This document shows, one piece after another, positions 1 through 9,101 of a stretch of DNA of 64,000 nucleotides. Numbering within the stretch: the stretch's first letter is position 1; each line of letters starts with the position of its first letter. Made by a program: the position numbers and the translations under genes. Source of the stretch: Planctomycetota bacterium (GTDB taxonomy: Bacteria > Planctomycetota > UBA8742 > UBA2392); contig JADKGX010000002.1 of assembly GCA_016722065.1 (NCBI GenBank), positions 124,001-188,000 on the forward strand. The letters run 5' to 3'. The notes under the pieces were generated by a model. That model ran no database searches. It had not been told where the DNA came from and worked only from the letters and a program-made list of their open reading frames with translations.

Positions 1-498
1 TGCCAGCGCGGGGATCGCGAGTGCTTCGCGGAGTTGATGCGGAGGTACTTTGACGCGGTGATGCGCCAGATCGTGCTGTACGTGGGGGCCGATCGCGCAG
101 CGGCAGACGATGTTGCCCAGGAAACCTGGTGGCGCATCAGCCGCGGGATTGGCGGGTTTTCTGGTCGGTCTGGCTTCTACACGTGGGCCTGCCGCATTGC
201 CCGCAACGAGGCGTTTAGACGCCTGAAGAAAATGCGGGCATTGCCCGTGCTGCCAGAGCCAGTGCAGGACACCCGGGCCGAAAAGGCCGAATCCGACCGG
301 GCGGAGTTAGTGCAGCAGGCGCTGGCCAGGTTGCCGGATAAGTTCCGACTGCCGCTGGTGCTGGAACTGTGGGAGGAACGCAGCGTCAAAGAAATCGCTG
401 ACGCGCTGGGACTGCCCGAAGGAACTGTCAAATCGCGCCTGTTTCGGGCGCGCGAGAAGTTCAAGGAAGTGTGGTTGGAACTTTCGCCCGACCAATAG
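1..498 (+). CDS. ECF RNA polymerase sigma factor, 5' partial
   Basis: Sigma-70 family extracytoplasmic-function factor. The reading frame is open to base 1, and the upstream codons encode a typical sigma-2 lead-in (QRGDRECFAELMRRYFDAV), so the gene runs off the window start; an internal TTG at 34 is not the real start. Region 2 is seen in DVAQETWWRI and FYTWACRIARNEAFRRL. Region 4 is seen in LPDKFRLPLVLELWEERS followed by a helix-turn-helix (VKEIADALGLPEGTVKSRL). It is followed by two membrane-anchored LTxxQ proteins that may control its activity. Family assignment is firm; the regulon is unknown. Confidence 0.92.
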   Translation, partial: CQRGDRECFAELMRRYFDAVMRQIVLYVGADRAAADDVAQETWWRISRGIGGFSGRSGFYTWACRIARNEAFRRLKKMRALPVLPEPVQDTRAEKAESDRAELVQQALARLPDKFRLPLVLELWEERSVKEIADALGLPEGTVKSRLFRAREKFKEVWLELSPDQ

Positions 499-505
499 CA
501 CCTGA

Positions 506-1333
506 ATGCAAGCAGCACAAACAGCCATGACCAACGAGTTCGACAACCTGATTCGCAGCGCAAAGCCGGCCACGAGCGACGTTGCGCGCCAGCGCGTTAT
601 GGCCCAGGTTGTTCCGGCCTTTGTCGCGGTTGTGCCGCTGCCCTGGCTGCGCCTTGCTGCCGCGCTGCTGGCTGCCTTTGGCGCGGGCTTTGCCGCCGTG
701 GCCTGGCTGGCCGATCGCCAGCCCGTGGCAGATACGGCGGCCGATTCGGTGCAGCAACTGTCTCAGGACGTGTCTGATTTGAATGCCCGGCTTGCCCGGT
801 TGGAAGGTGAAGCGGATTTTTCGGCCCAGGTTGCGGCCCTTCAGGTTCGCACAGACGCACTGGCTGACCACAGTGATTTGCAGAACAGCCTGAATGTTGT
901 CGTGGGGCGGATTGTCGACCAGCGCAACGCAGAGCGCCGCGACCGCGAGATGGAAGCCCACCGCGACCGTCACCTGGCCTATGCGCGCAGCCACTACCAG
1001 CAGGAGGTCGACCGCGCAGTGATTGCCATGAAGCGCGACTATCGCTTGACCGAAGACCAGGAACAGCAGGTGCGCAAGGTGTTTCAGGAACACGGCAAGA
1101 GTGCCGAGGCGCTGATCAGCAGTTGCTATCGCGGCAAATCGCGGCAGGTGTCTGACGAGTTTGAAAAGTTGGCCCAGAAGACACAAGGCCGGCTGGAAAC
1201 GCTGTTGAGTGAAGTTCCACGGGTGATGCCGGGTGCGGACCTTGCTGAATGGGGCCCGAACCCTGATCCTTCTTCGTTGTCTGACTATGAGACCTGGGTG
1301 CGCTGGAACGAAGAAACCAGCCGCCAGGGCTAA
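506..1333 (+). CDS. Membrane-anchored LTxxQ protein, putative anti-sigma/periplasmic sensor
   Basis: 275 residues: a short cytoplasmic N-terminus (about 1-45), one transmembrane segment (about 46-68, Ala/Leu-rich), then a coiled-coil stretch (about 80-125) and a charged helical domain with an LTEDQ motif at 181-185. A cytoplasmic tail plus one TM plus a helical periplasmic domain fits anti-sigma or CnrX/ZraP/Spy-type stress sensors, and it starts 7 bases after the sigma gene stop. No zinc-binding anti-sigma HxxxCxxC motif is visible. An in-frame ATG at 527 is an alternative start; neither has a clear Shine-Dalgarno. The function is inferred from context. Confidence 0.6.
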   Translation: MQAAQTAMTNEFDNLIRSAKPATSDVARQRVMAQVVPAFVAVVPLPWLRLAAALLAAFGAGFAAVAWLADRQPVADTAADSVQQLSQDVSDLNARLARLEGEADFSAQVAALQVRTDALADHSDLQNSLNVVVGRIVDQRNAERRDREMEAHRDRHLAYARSHYQQEVDRAVIAMKRDYRLTEDQEQQVRKVFQEHGKSAEALISSCYRGKSRQVSDEFEKLAQKTQGRLETLLSEVPRVMPGADLAEWGPNPDPSSLSDYETWVRWNEETSRQG

Positions 1334-1346
1334 CAAGGGAGTGTCC

Positions 1347-2204
1347 ATGAAGCCAGTTCTTATGATTGCTGTGATTTTCGGTGCTGTGATTGCGGGTGCT
1401 GCCGGCGGCTATGTCGCCAGCCAGGTTGCTGCCCCTGCCCAGTCCACACCATCGCCGCGCGCGGCTGTGGCCGACGCCCACACCGACGACTCCAAAGAAG
1501 ACCTCAAGCCTGCCGTTTCCAAGCACGGCGACGAAATCGTTTCCTTGCGCAAGCAGATTGACGACATGATGGGCCGCCTGGGCGCCGCCGAAAAAGACGC
1601 CGCCGAGGCTGCAAGCCTCAAGGTCCAGGTTGCTGACTTGAACAAGAAGCTGGATGCCGCAGAAAAGAAGATGGCCACGGGCGCCCCAGCCGGTGGCGGT
1701 GGCGGCGCGGTGATTGATGCCGACTCACCCTCGTTCAAGGAAGCCGTCAACAAGGCGATTGCTGAAAAAGACGCCGCCGACAAAGCAGCGCGCGATGCGG
1801 AACGTGAAAAGCAGATGGCAGATTTCGTGGCCAACGCCAACAAGCAGATGGTGGACACGCTGACCGACAAGCTGGCCCTTACCAGCGACCAGATTCCCAA
1901 GATCAAGGCCGTGATCGAAGACATGTCGACCAAGCGTCGCGACGTCTTCACAAAGGCCGGGGAAGCCCGCCAGAAGGGCGAGCAGTTTGATTGGGGCACC
2001 GAAATGGGTGCCATCAACACCGCAGCCACTGAAGCCGTGAAAGCGGAACTGACCAGCGCCCAGCAAAGCACCTTTGCCGAACTGACCGGTGAGCGCGGCT
2101 TGAGCGCCCTGGAACGTGGCATGGGTGGCATGGGCGGTCGTGGCCCCGGTGGTACAGGCGGCCAGGGCGGTGGCCGTGGCGGTCGCGGCGGCAATGGCAA
2201 CTAA
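1347..2204 (+). CDS. Membrane-anchored LTxxQ-motif protein with Gly-rich tail
   Basis: 285 residues. The start at 1347 is chosen for the AAGGGA ribosome site 7 bases upstream and the immediate hydrophobic signal/anchor (residues 4-25). A coiled coil (about 60-110), a short Gly linker and a helical domain follow. The domain has two LTxxQ motifs (LTSDQ at 178, LTSAQ at 235), as in the Spy/CpxP periplasmic family. The last 27 residues are almost pure Gly/Arg/Met. It is the third gene of the sigma unit and ends at a hairpin terminator. It is probably an envelope-stress target or sensor; the chaperone role is inferred from motifs only. Confidence 0.6.
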   Translation: MKPVLMIAVIFGAVIAGAAGGYVASQVAAPAQSTPSPRAAVADAHTDDSKEDLKPAVSKHGDEIVSLRKQIDDMMGRLGAAEKDAAEAASLKVQVADLNKKLDAAEKKMATGAPAGGGGGAVIDADSPSFKEAVNKAIAEKDAADKAARDAEREKQMADFVANANKQMVDTLTDKLALTSDQIPKIKAVIEDMSTKRRDVFTKAGEARQKGEQFDWGTEMGAINTAATEAVKAELTSAQQSTFAELTGERGLSALERGMGGMGGRGPGGTGGQGGGRGGRGGNGN

Positions 2205-2233
2205 GTGAATGCGGGTTTTCACCCGCTATCTGC

Positions 2234-2264
2234 AAAGGGCGCAACCGGTGCGGTGCGCCCTTTT
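2234..2264 (+). terminator. Rho-independent terminator of the ECF sigma unit
   Basis: A 10-bp stem (aaagggcgca 2234-2243 with tgcgcccttt 2254-2263) closes a 10-base loop and ends in TTTT, 30 bases after the stop at 2204. Confidence 0.8.
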
Positions 2265-2378
2265 GCAATTGGCGCATGTGGATGCCGGCTGTGCCGTCGA
2301 TGCCGCGTATGCCGTGGATAGCGTTTGCCCCCCGCCCCCACCGCGCGTAAAACACAACTCCCCCACCGGAGCAAACCT

Positions 2379-4016
2379 ATGAAGACCCTCGGAATCACGT
2401 TGGGGCTGACTGCCCTGCTGCTGGCTGTTACCGCTTGCGGAGGCGGCAAAGAAATCGAAAAGGCCAAGGTCGAAGAAGTATTGACCCTTCTGCGCGGTGA
2501 CGAATCCGCGATTTTGGACCCGCACGCCACCAACAGCGGCGGCGACGCCAACCTGTTTCAACAGATGTATGAGGGTCTGGTGCGGCCATCAGAGAAGCCG
2601 CCAGTGCTGTGGGAACCCTGCCTGGCCGAGAAATGGTCCGCCGACGCTGAGTTCAAGGTCTACACGTTTCAGTTGCGCAAGGGCGTGAAGTTCCACGACG
2701 GCGCAGAACTGGATGCAGCCGCCGTCAAACGCAGTTTTGACCGCTGCCGCAACATTGCCGACCCGGCCGCGCCGCCAAACCTGCCCTACGCCAGTGACTA
2801 CTTTGGCGACATCGTCACCGTTGAAGCCAAAGATGCCAGCACCGTAGTCTTCAAACTTACGGATACCAACCCCAAGTTTGTGGCCAACACCGGCCTGTTT
2901 TCGGCATCCATCGTCAGCCCCAAGGCCCTGGAAGCCATGGCCAAGATTCCAGAGGCCAAGGACCGCGAGGCCTGGCTGACGCGCCACCCCGCCGGTACCG
3001 GCCCCTACACCATTGCCGACCCCTCGGATTACAAGGATGCCTCCACCATCACCATGACGGCATTTGAGGGCTACTGGGGCGGTGCGCCCGCCATCAAGCG
3101 CGTGGTGTTCAAGCAGTCCAAGGAAGCCAAACAACGGCGCGAACAGATTCTGGCCGGCGAGGTGCAGGTGATTGACAGCCCCGCGCCAGATGACTGGGCA
3201 GAACTGCGCGCGGCCGAGAACGTCGAGCTCTACTCATGGAAGGCCGAGAACCTTTGCTATCTCGCGCTCAACTGTGACCAGAAAAAAGGCTTCATCACGG
3301 CCAACCCGGAAGTGCGCAAGGCCATTGCCATGGCTGTTGACCGCGACCCGCTGGTTGCCCTGTACGCTGGCACGGCCGTGGACCACCACGTGCTGCTGCC
3401 ACCCGTAACGCTGGGCTTTCCGCAGGGGTACATGCCTTCGACAGACAAAGGCCCACTGGCCGACCGCATTGCCAAGGCCAAGGAAATGATCACCAAGGCC
3501 GGGGCCGAGGGCACGGTGTTGCGACTGCTGATGCCGGCCGTTCCACGTCCGTACCTGGGAAAGCCACCTGAAATTGGAGATTTGCTGCGGCTGCAAATCG
3601 AAAAAATCGGCCTGAAGATCGAACTTGAACGCCAGCCCATGGCGGAGCTTGGCGTCAGCATGCGCGACGGCGTAGCGCCGCTGGTGTTGATTGGCTGGAT
3701 GGGCGAAACTGGCGAGCCTGACGATTTCTGGCGCCCGCTGCTTTCTGGAAGCAACGGGCCCTCAAACAACAATGCGGCACGATTCTTCAACGCCGGCGTG
3801 GCCGAAAAGATTGACGCGGCGCTGCAGGATCGCGACATCAGCAAACGCCGCCAGATGTACGAGGCCCTGGAGAAATCCGTCCACGAGGAATTCCGGCCTA
3901 TCGTGCCCCTGCTTTCTGCCATGCAAGCCGTGGCCTGGAGCAAGAAAGTCGAGGGTCTGTACGTAGATTCGACGGGCACCTACCGGCTGCACAAGGCGCG
4001 CTACAAGGGAAACTAG
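2379..4016 (+). CDS. ABC transporter peptide-binding lipoprotein (SBP_bac_5 family)
   Basis: 545 residues. An N-terminal lipoprotein signal has the lipobox VTAC with Cys20. The body is a family-5 solute-binding protein: ILDPHATNSGGDANLFQQMYEGLV at the N-terminal lobe, FQLRKGVKFHDGAELDA, and a C-terminal lobe ending in a VEGLYVDSTGTYRLHKARY-like strand. It captures oligopeptides or similar solutes outside the inner membrane. The start at 2379 has a GGAG-type site and the lipoprotein signal; upstream in-frame codons do not look coding. It lies 6 bases before the fused permease gene. Confidence 0.9.
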   Translation: MKTLGITLGLTALLLAVTACGGGKEIEKAKVEEVLTLLRGDESAILDPHATNSGGDANLFQQMYEGLVRPSEKPPVLWEPCLAEKWSADAEFKVYTFQLRKGVKFHDGAELDAAAVKRSFDRCRNIADPAAPPNLPYASDYFGDIVTVEAKDASTVVFKLTDTNPKFVANTGLFSASIVSPKALEAMAKIPEAKDREAWLTRHPAGTGPYTIADPSDYKDASTITMTAFEGYWGGAPAIKRVVFKQSKEAKQRREQILAGEVQVIDSPAPDDWAELRAAENVELYSWKAENLCYLALNCDQKKGFITANPEVRKAIAMAVDRDPLVALYAGTAVDHHVLLPPVTLGFPQGYMPSTDKGPLADRIAKAKEMITKAGAEGTVLRLLMPAVPRPYLGKPPEIGDLLRLQIEKIGLKIELERQPMAELGVSMRDGVAPLVLIGWMGETGEPDDFWRPLLSGSNGPSNNNAARFFNAGVAEKIDAALQDRDISKRRQMYEALEKSVHEEFRPIVPLLSAMQAVAWSKKVEGLYVDSTGTYRLHKARYKGN

Positions 4017-4022
4017 CCGCCG

Positions 4023-6155
4023 ATGCTGACATTGATCGCGCGTAGATTTCTGGCCGCAGTGCCGATGCTTCTGGGCGTCAGCATCGCGGCCTTTCTGCTT
4101 CTGCATGCCCTGCCGGGTGACCCGGCGCAATCGATTTTGGGCCAGCGCGCTACTCCGGAAAATGTCGAACGCTTCCGGCAGCGCGAAGGCCTGAACGACC
4201 CGCTGCCGCAACAGTACGCGCGTTTCATGGACAACGCGCTGCATGGCGACCTGGGCACCAGCCACCGCACCAACCGCCCGGTTCTGGATGAGTTGAAGGA
4301 GCGCGTCCCGGCCACGATCGAGCTGGCGTTCTTTGCCACATTGCTGGCGGCCGTGATTGGCATTTCGCTGGGCGTGCTGGCGGCCGTGCGCCCGCGCAGC
4401 ATCTGGGACTTTCTGTGCCTGGGCTTTGCGCTGATTGGCGTTTCCATGCCGATCTTCTGGCTGGGCTTTCTGCTGCAGAAGTTTCTTTCCGGCACGCTGA
4501 AGATTCTGCCCTTTGGCGAACGCCTCGACATCGCCAAGTGGCCGGGCTTTGAATCTGAAACCGGGTTCTACCTGCTGGATTCGATCTTCGTCTATCGCAA
4601 CGTCGAACTCACCTTGGACGTGATGCACCACCTGTTGTTGCCGTCGCTGGTGCTGGCGACGATTCCGATGGCGCTGATTGCCCGCATGACGCGCGCCAAC
4701 ATGCTGGAGGTGCTTTCGCAGGATTTCATTCGAACCGCCAAGGCCAAGGGGCTTGCCCCGCGCCAGGTGATCACCCGCCACGCGCTGCGCAACGCGCTGA
4801 TCCCTGTGATTACGGCTATCGGCACGCAGTTCGGCTATCTGCTGGGCGGTGCGGTGCTGACGGAGACGATTTTCTCATGGCGCGGGCTGGGAACCTATGT
4901 GGTCGAGGCGATTGATGCGCTGGATGCCAAGCCCTTGCAGGCTTCCGTGATGGTGGTGGCCTTGGTGTTCATCAGCGTGAATCTTCTGACGGACCTGTCC
5001 TATGCCGTGATTGACCCGCGCCTGCGCCACTCGGGCGGCAAAACGCAACAGGCCGTGCCCGGCATTGGTTGGCTGGCATTTGCCCCCTGGGCAGTAGCTG
5101 GCTTGCCCTGGCTGTCGCTGCTGGTGCTGGTATTGCTGAAAAGCACCGGCCGCATCGAGCCCGGCAACGCGGCTTTTGACAAGGCGATGCACACCACCTG
5201 GATTGCCCTTGGTGCCGAAGGACTGGCACTTTTGGTGGTGCTGGCGGTGCGGGGGCTAATCTGGCAGGCGGTCTCGTCGATTCGTGAAATGGCGGTCACA
5301 ACGGCACGGCACGGGCTTGCAGCCGTCAAGGATCTGTCGCGCTTCTTGCTTGGGCACAAACCGGCGCTGGCTGGTCTGGCGCTGATCATGCTGATGCTGG
5401 TGGCAGCCATTGGTGCGCCCTGGATTGCGCCCCATGACCCCATGCAGGGGCTGGATGTCTACAACCACCCCGCCAGCAGCGAGTACTGGTTTGGCACCGA
5501 CAGCCAGGGCCGTGACCTTTTTTCGCGGCTGGTGTGGGGATCGCGCACCACCTTGCGCGTGGCGCTGGCGGCGACGTTGCTTTCGCTGATGCTGGGCACA
5601 ATCGTCGGGGCCGTTGCCGGCTATTTTGGCGGCGCGGCCGACAGTTTCTTCATGCGCGGCATCGATTTCATGATGAGCTTTCCAAGCTTCCTGCTGGCCG
5701 TGGTTACGGTGGCCATTCTGGGCAAGAATCTGGACAACCTGATCTGGGCTGTGGGGCTGGTTGGCGTGCCGTTGTTCGCCCGTCAGGTTCGCGCTGAAGT
5801 GCTGCGCGTCAAGGCACTGGACTACGTGGAATCCGCCCGGGCGCTGGGTTTTGGCCGGGTGCGCATTCTTGCCACCACGGTGTTGCCCAACTGCATTACG
5901 CCGATCATCGTGCTGGCCACGCTGGGCATGGGGGGCGCGATTTTGGATGTTGCCGGATTGGCGTTTCTGGGCCTGGGCGGCGACCCCTTTGTTCCGGAAT
6001 GGGGCCTGATTCTGAAGCACGGCTGGGACCAGTCCTCCAAGGGCGCGTTTCAGGTGGGCGTGGCTGGCGTTTGCATTCTGTGCACGGTGCTTGGCTTCAA
6101 TCTGTTTGGCGACGGGCTGCGCGACTGGCTGGATCCGCGCTCGCGCAGGGTTTGA
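4023..6155 (+). CDS. Fused DppB-DppC-type ABC transporter permease
   Basis: 710 residues holding both inner-membrane subunits of a peptide-type ABC importer in one chain. Residues 1-336 are DppB-like (LIARRFLAAVPMLLGVS start, GDPAQ, EAA loop at about 234-266). Residues about 345-415 add two extra hydrophobic segments as a bridge. Residues about 440-710 are DppC-like (IAPHDPM, YWFGTDSQGRDLFSRL, second EAA loop DYVESARALGFGRVRIL). These subunits are normally separate genes. No cognate ATPase gene follows; the next gene is prkA. The frame is continuous with no sign of a fused-gene artefact. Confidence 0.9.
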   Translation: MLTLIARRFLAAVPMLLGVSIAAFLLLHALPGDPAQSILGQRATPENVERFRQREGLNDPLPQQYARFMDNALHGDLGTSHRTNRPVLDELKERVPATIELAFFATLLAAVIGISLGVLAAVRPRSIWDFLCLGFALIGVSMPIFWLGFLLQKFLSGTLKILPFGERLDIAKWPGFESETGFYLLDSIFVYRNVELTLDVMHHLLLPSLVLATIPMALIARMTRANMLEVLSQDFIRTAKAKGLAPRQVITRHALRNALIPVITAIGTQFGYLLGGAVLTETIFSWRGLGTYVVEAIDALDAKPLQASVMVVALVFISVNLLTDLSYAVIDPRLRHSGGKTQQAVPGIGWLAFAPWAVAGLPWLSLLVLVLLKSTGRIEPGNAAFDKAMHTTWIALGAEGLALLVVLAVRGLIWQAVSSIREMAVTTARHGLAAVKDLSRFLLGHKPALAGLALIMLMLVAAIGAPWIAPHDPMQGLDVYNHPASSEYWFGTDSQGRDLFSRLVWGSRTTLRVALAATLLSLMLGTIVGAVAGYFGGAADSFFMRGIDFMMSFPSFLLAVVTVAILGKNLDNLIWAVGLVGVPLFARQVRAEVLRVKALDYVESARALGFGRVRILATTVLPNCITPIIVLATLGMGGAILDVAGLAFLGLGGDPFVPEWGLILKHGWDQSSKGAFQVGVAGVCILCTVLGFNLFGDGLRDWLDPRSRRV

Positions 6156-6188
6156 TTGCTTCCCACAGCCTTTCCACAGGGTGGTTCA

Positions 6189-6212
6189 GGAACTACCACA
6201 CCATGGTTCGTC
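6189..6212 (+). promoter_or_regulatory. Candidate ECF-type promoter for prkA
   Basis: GGAAC at 6189-6193 is separated by 15 bases from CGTC at 6209-6212, resembling ECF sigma promoters. It lies 44 bases upstream of the prkA start, inside the 100-base gap. Weak, motif-only evidence. Confidence 0.3.
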
Positions 6213-6255
6213 TGTTACACTTGAAGGGCAGTGAGTAGTTGAGGAGGTTGCAGGC

Positions 6256-8328
6256 ATGGCAGCGAAGAAGGCCAGCAGCGCAGGCAACGTAAGCCAGATT
6301 CTGGATGCCATTGGCGACAGCCAGGAAGTTCGCACCTATCGCGACCTGCAGTGGGAAGGCAGCTTTGCGGATTACCTGAAATTGGTCACCGAAGACCCGC
6401 GTGTGGCGCGCAACGCCCACCAGCGTGTCTACGACATGATCATCAGCCACGGCACCGAGGAATTCACGCAAAACAAGGACCGGTTGATCCGGTACAAGTT
6501 CTTCAGCGACCCCTTCAGCCAAGGCCAGGATGCGGTGTTTGGCATTGAGCGGCAGTTGATGCAGTTGGTCAGCCACTTCAAAAGCGCGGCGTTCAATTTT
6601 GGCACCGAAAAGCGCGTGCTGCTGCTTCACGGGCCCGTTGGCAGCGCCAAAAGCACCATTACCCGTCTGCTCAAGCGCGGGCTGGAAAAATACTCACGCA
6701 CCAACGAAGGCCGCCTTTACACCTTTGGCTGGAAGATCAAAGACGAAGTAACGGGCGCAGACGTGATCTGGAGTCCGATGCATGAGGACCCGATCAAGCT
6801 GATTCCGGCAGAGCCCCGCGCGCGGCTGCTGCAGCAGATTAACGAAAACGCCAGTGTGCCCTACAAGCTGCGCCTGGAAGGCGACCTCGACCCGCTTTCG
6901 CGCAAGCTCATGGCCGAATTGCTGAACAAGCACCACGGCAACTGGCGCGAGGTGGTCGACAACTACATTGTCGTCAAGCGCATGATCATCAGCGAAAAAG
7001 ACCGCATGGGCATTGGCACGTTCCAGCCCAAGGATGAAAAGAACCAGGACGCCACGGAACTTACGGGCGACGTCAACTACCGCAAGATCGCGTTTTATGG
7101 CATCGACAGCGACCCGCGCGCCTTCAACTTTGATGGCGAGTTCAACGTGGCCAACCGCGGCATCGTGGAGTTCATTGAGGTGCTGAAGCTGGATGTGGCC
7201 TTCCTGTACGACCTGCTGGGTGCGTCGCAGGAGCACTCCATCAAGCCCAAGAAGTTTCCGCAGACCGACATTGATGAAGTCATCATCGGCCACACCAACG
7301 AGCCCGAGTACCGCCGTCTGCAAAGCAACGAGTTGATGGAGGCGTTTCGCGACCGCACGGTCAAGATCGATGTTCCCTACAACACCGTGCTGGACCACGA
7401 GATCCGCATCTACAACAAAGACTTCAAGTCCGATCGCGTGAACAAGCACATCGCTCCGCACACCGTCGAAATCGCGGCCATGTGGGCGGTGCTGACACGG
7501 CTGGAAGACCCCAAGCGTTCCGGTCTGGGGCTGCTGCAAAAGCTCAAGCTGTACAACGGCAAGTCGATTCCCGGCTTCACGGAAGACAATATTCGCGAAC
7601 TGCGCGCCGAAGCCAAGCATGAGGGCATGCTGGGCATCAGCCCCCGTTACATCCAGGACAAGATCAGCAACGCCATCGTCAACTATCCCAACGCCGACAC
7701 CGTCAACCCGTTCATGGTGATGAACGAACTGGAAGAGGGTTTGAAGCACCACAGCCTGATCAGCAACGAAGACGTCAAGAAGCGATACAAGGAGCTGCTG
7801 GGCGTGGTGCGCCAGGAATACGAAGAAATCGCCAAGAATGAAGTGCAGCGGGCCATCAGCGCAGACGAAGAGGCTATTTCGCGGCTGTGCGGCAACTACA
7901 TTGACCACGTCAAGGCCTACACTCAGCGCGAGCGCGTGCGCAACAAGTACACCGGCGAACTGGAAGAAGCCGACGAACGTTTCATGCGCTCGATTGAGGA
8001 AAAGATCGATATTCAGGACAGCCGCAAGGACGACTTCCGACGGGAGATCATGAATTACATTGGCGCGCTGGCCCTGGAGGGCCGCACCTTTGATTACCGC
8101 ACCAACGAAAGGCTGCACCGCGCCCTGGAACTGAAGCTGTTTGAGGACCAGAAGGACAGCATCAAGCTGACCAGCCTGGTCAGCAACGTGGTCGACAAAG
8201 AAACCCAGGCCAAGATTGACGTCGTCAAGCAGCGCCTGATTGACCGCTACGGCTACAACGACACCAGTGCCACGGACCTTTTGAACTTTGTGGCGAGCAT
8301 TTTTGCCCGCGGGGACATCAAAGACTAA
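6256..8328 (+). CDS. prkA: PrkA/YeaG family serine protein kinase
   Basis: 690 residues, the usual family length. The N-terminal AAA+ module carries a Walker A loop GPVGSAKS at residues 126-133; the C-terminal PrkA domain follows without truncation. PrkA/YeaG is a cytoplasmic Ser/Thr kinase (an AAA-type ATPase) of stationary-phase and starvation responses, normally encoded with YeaH and often SpoVR. The start has a strong GAGGAGGT site 8 bases upstream. YeaH lies two genes downstream; SpoVR is absent from the window. Confidence 0.95.
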   Translation: MAAKKASSAGNVSQILDAIGDSQEVRTYRDLQWEGSFADYLKLVTEDPRVARNAHQRVYDMIISHGTEEFTQNKDRLIRYKFFSDPFSQGQDAVFGIERQLMQLVSHFKSAAFNFGTEKRVLLLHGPVGSAKSTITRLLKRGLEKYSRTNEGRLYTFGWKIKDEVTGADVIWSPMHEDPIKLIPAEPRARLLQQINENASVPYKLRLEGDLDPLSRKLMAELLNKHHGNWREVVDNYIVVKRMIISEKDRMGIGTFQPKDEKNQDATELTGDVNYRKIAFYGIDSDPRAFNFDGEFNVANRGIVEFIEVLKLDVAFLYDLLGASQEHSIKPKKFPQTDIDEVIIGHTNEPEYRRLQSNELMEAFRDRTVKIDVPYNTVLDHEIRIYNKDFKSDRVNKHIAPHTVEIAAMWAVLTRLEDPKRSGLGLLQKLKLYNGKSIPGFTEDNIRELRAEAKHEGMLGISPRYIQDKISNAIVNYPNADTVNPFMVMNELEEGLKHHSLISNEDVKKRYKELLGVVRQEYEEIAKNEVQRAISADEEAISRLCGNYIDHVKAYTQRERVRNKYTGELEEADERFMRSIEEKIDIQDSRKDDFRREIMNYIGALALEGRTFDYRTNERLHRALELKLFEDQKDSIKLTSLVSNVVDKETQAKIDVVKQRLIDRYGYNDTSATDLLNFVASIFARGDIKD

Positions 8329-8480
8329 AGCACGCCCCGCAAGGTTGACAACCGGCCCACAGGCGGCCAAAACGACCCCGGGCAGACCAAGGCACCCAAG
8401 CACCTCTCATGTTCGAAGCTGCGGAAGGTTTTGACGTTCGCTTTCTGGAATACTTCGCCCGACTGGGGCGGCGTTATGTC

Positions 8481-9074
8481 ATGTCGCTTCCGGCCAGCAA
8501 CGAAAAGCCGGACCCGGCCAAAGTCGACCTTGCCAAAATCAAGGTCGAACAAGCCATGCGCGAAATCGTGGACGGTCAGAACGAGTTCGCGGAAACCTTC
8601 ATTAATGCAGCCTACAGTGATGAGCCTGGCACCGTGGTTTGGGGTCTGGGCATGACGGTTTGGGCCAGCGCCGGCCCGATGATGGAAGATGACCTGCGCG
8701 CGCGAGGCAAGTCGATTCTGGATGCCGCAGCCAAGAAACGCCCGGCCAACCGGCTGCTGATCCGCGCCCACGCCATCATTGCTAAATCGGAACGCAACTT
8801 CGCCAAGGCCCACAAGTTTCTGGACATGATGCTGCGCCTGGACCCCAACGACGCCGAGGCCGTGAACGACAAAGTTGAACTGTTCATGCTTCAGGAAGAC
8901 TACCAGAAGGCCGCAGGCATGCTGCAAAAGGCCGCCAAGAAATGGCCGCAAAGCCAGTTGATCCAGGCCACTTCGGGTGCGTTTTCACGCGACAGCAAAC
9001 AGTGCCCACGCTGCAGCACCTACGTGCGCTTTGCCGCGCCGTTCTGCCCCAAGTGCAAGCATTCCTGGCTGTAA
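8481..9074 (+). CDS. TPR-like protein with C-terminal zinc ribbon
   Basis: 197 residues from the ATG at 8481; an in-frame ATG at 8409 would add 24 residues, and I cannot separate the two by ribosome site. The middle (about 80-165) is alpha-helical with TPR-style pairs (RLLIRAHAIIAKSERNFAKA, then a repeat with EDYQKAAGMLQKAAKKWP). The C-terminus has two CxxC pairs (Cys175, 178, 189, 192), a zinc ribbon. It lies between prkA and the GT9 gene in the same direction. Possibly a scaffold or adaptor in the PrkA-YeaH unit; no function is established. Confidence 0.7.
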   Translation: MSLPASNEKPDPAKVDLAKIKVEQAMREIVDGQNEFAETFINAAYSDEPGTVVWGLGMTVWASAGPMMEDDLRARGKSILDAAAKKRPANRLLIRAHAIIAKSERNFAKAHKFLDMMLRLDPNDAEAVNDKVELFMLQEDYQKAAGMLQKAAKKWPQSQLIQATSGAFSRDSKQCPRCSTYVRFAAPFCPKCKHSWL

Positions 9075-9101
9075 ACGCGCGCCTGCGCGCACGGAGTTTC
9101 C

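Noticed and set aside
8345..8350. TTGACA after prkA
   Set aside because: The sequence 17 bases downstream shows no -10; probably chance, with the zinc-ribbon gene read from the prkA promoter.
6694..8403. A 569-codon minus-strand open frame
   Set aside because: Shadow of prkA; no ribosome site or recognisable motif.
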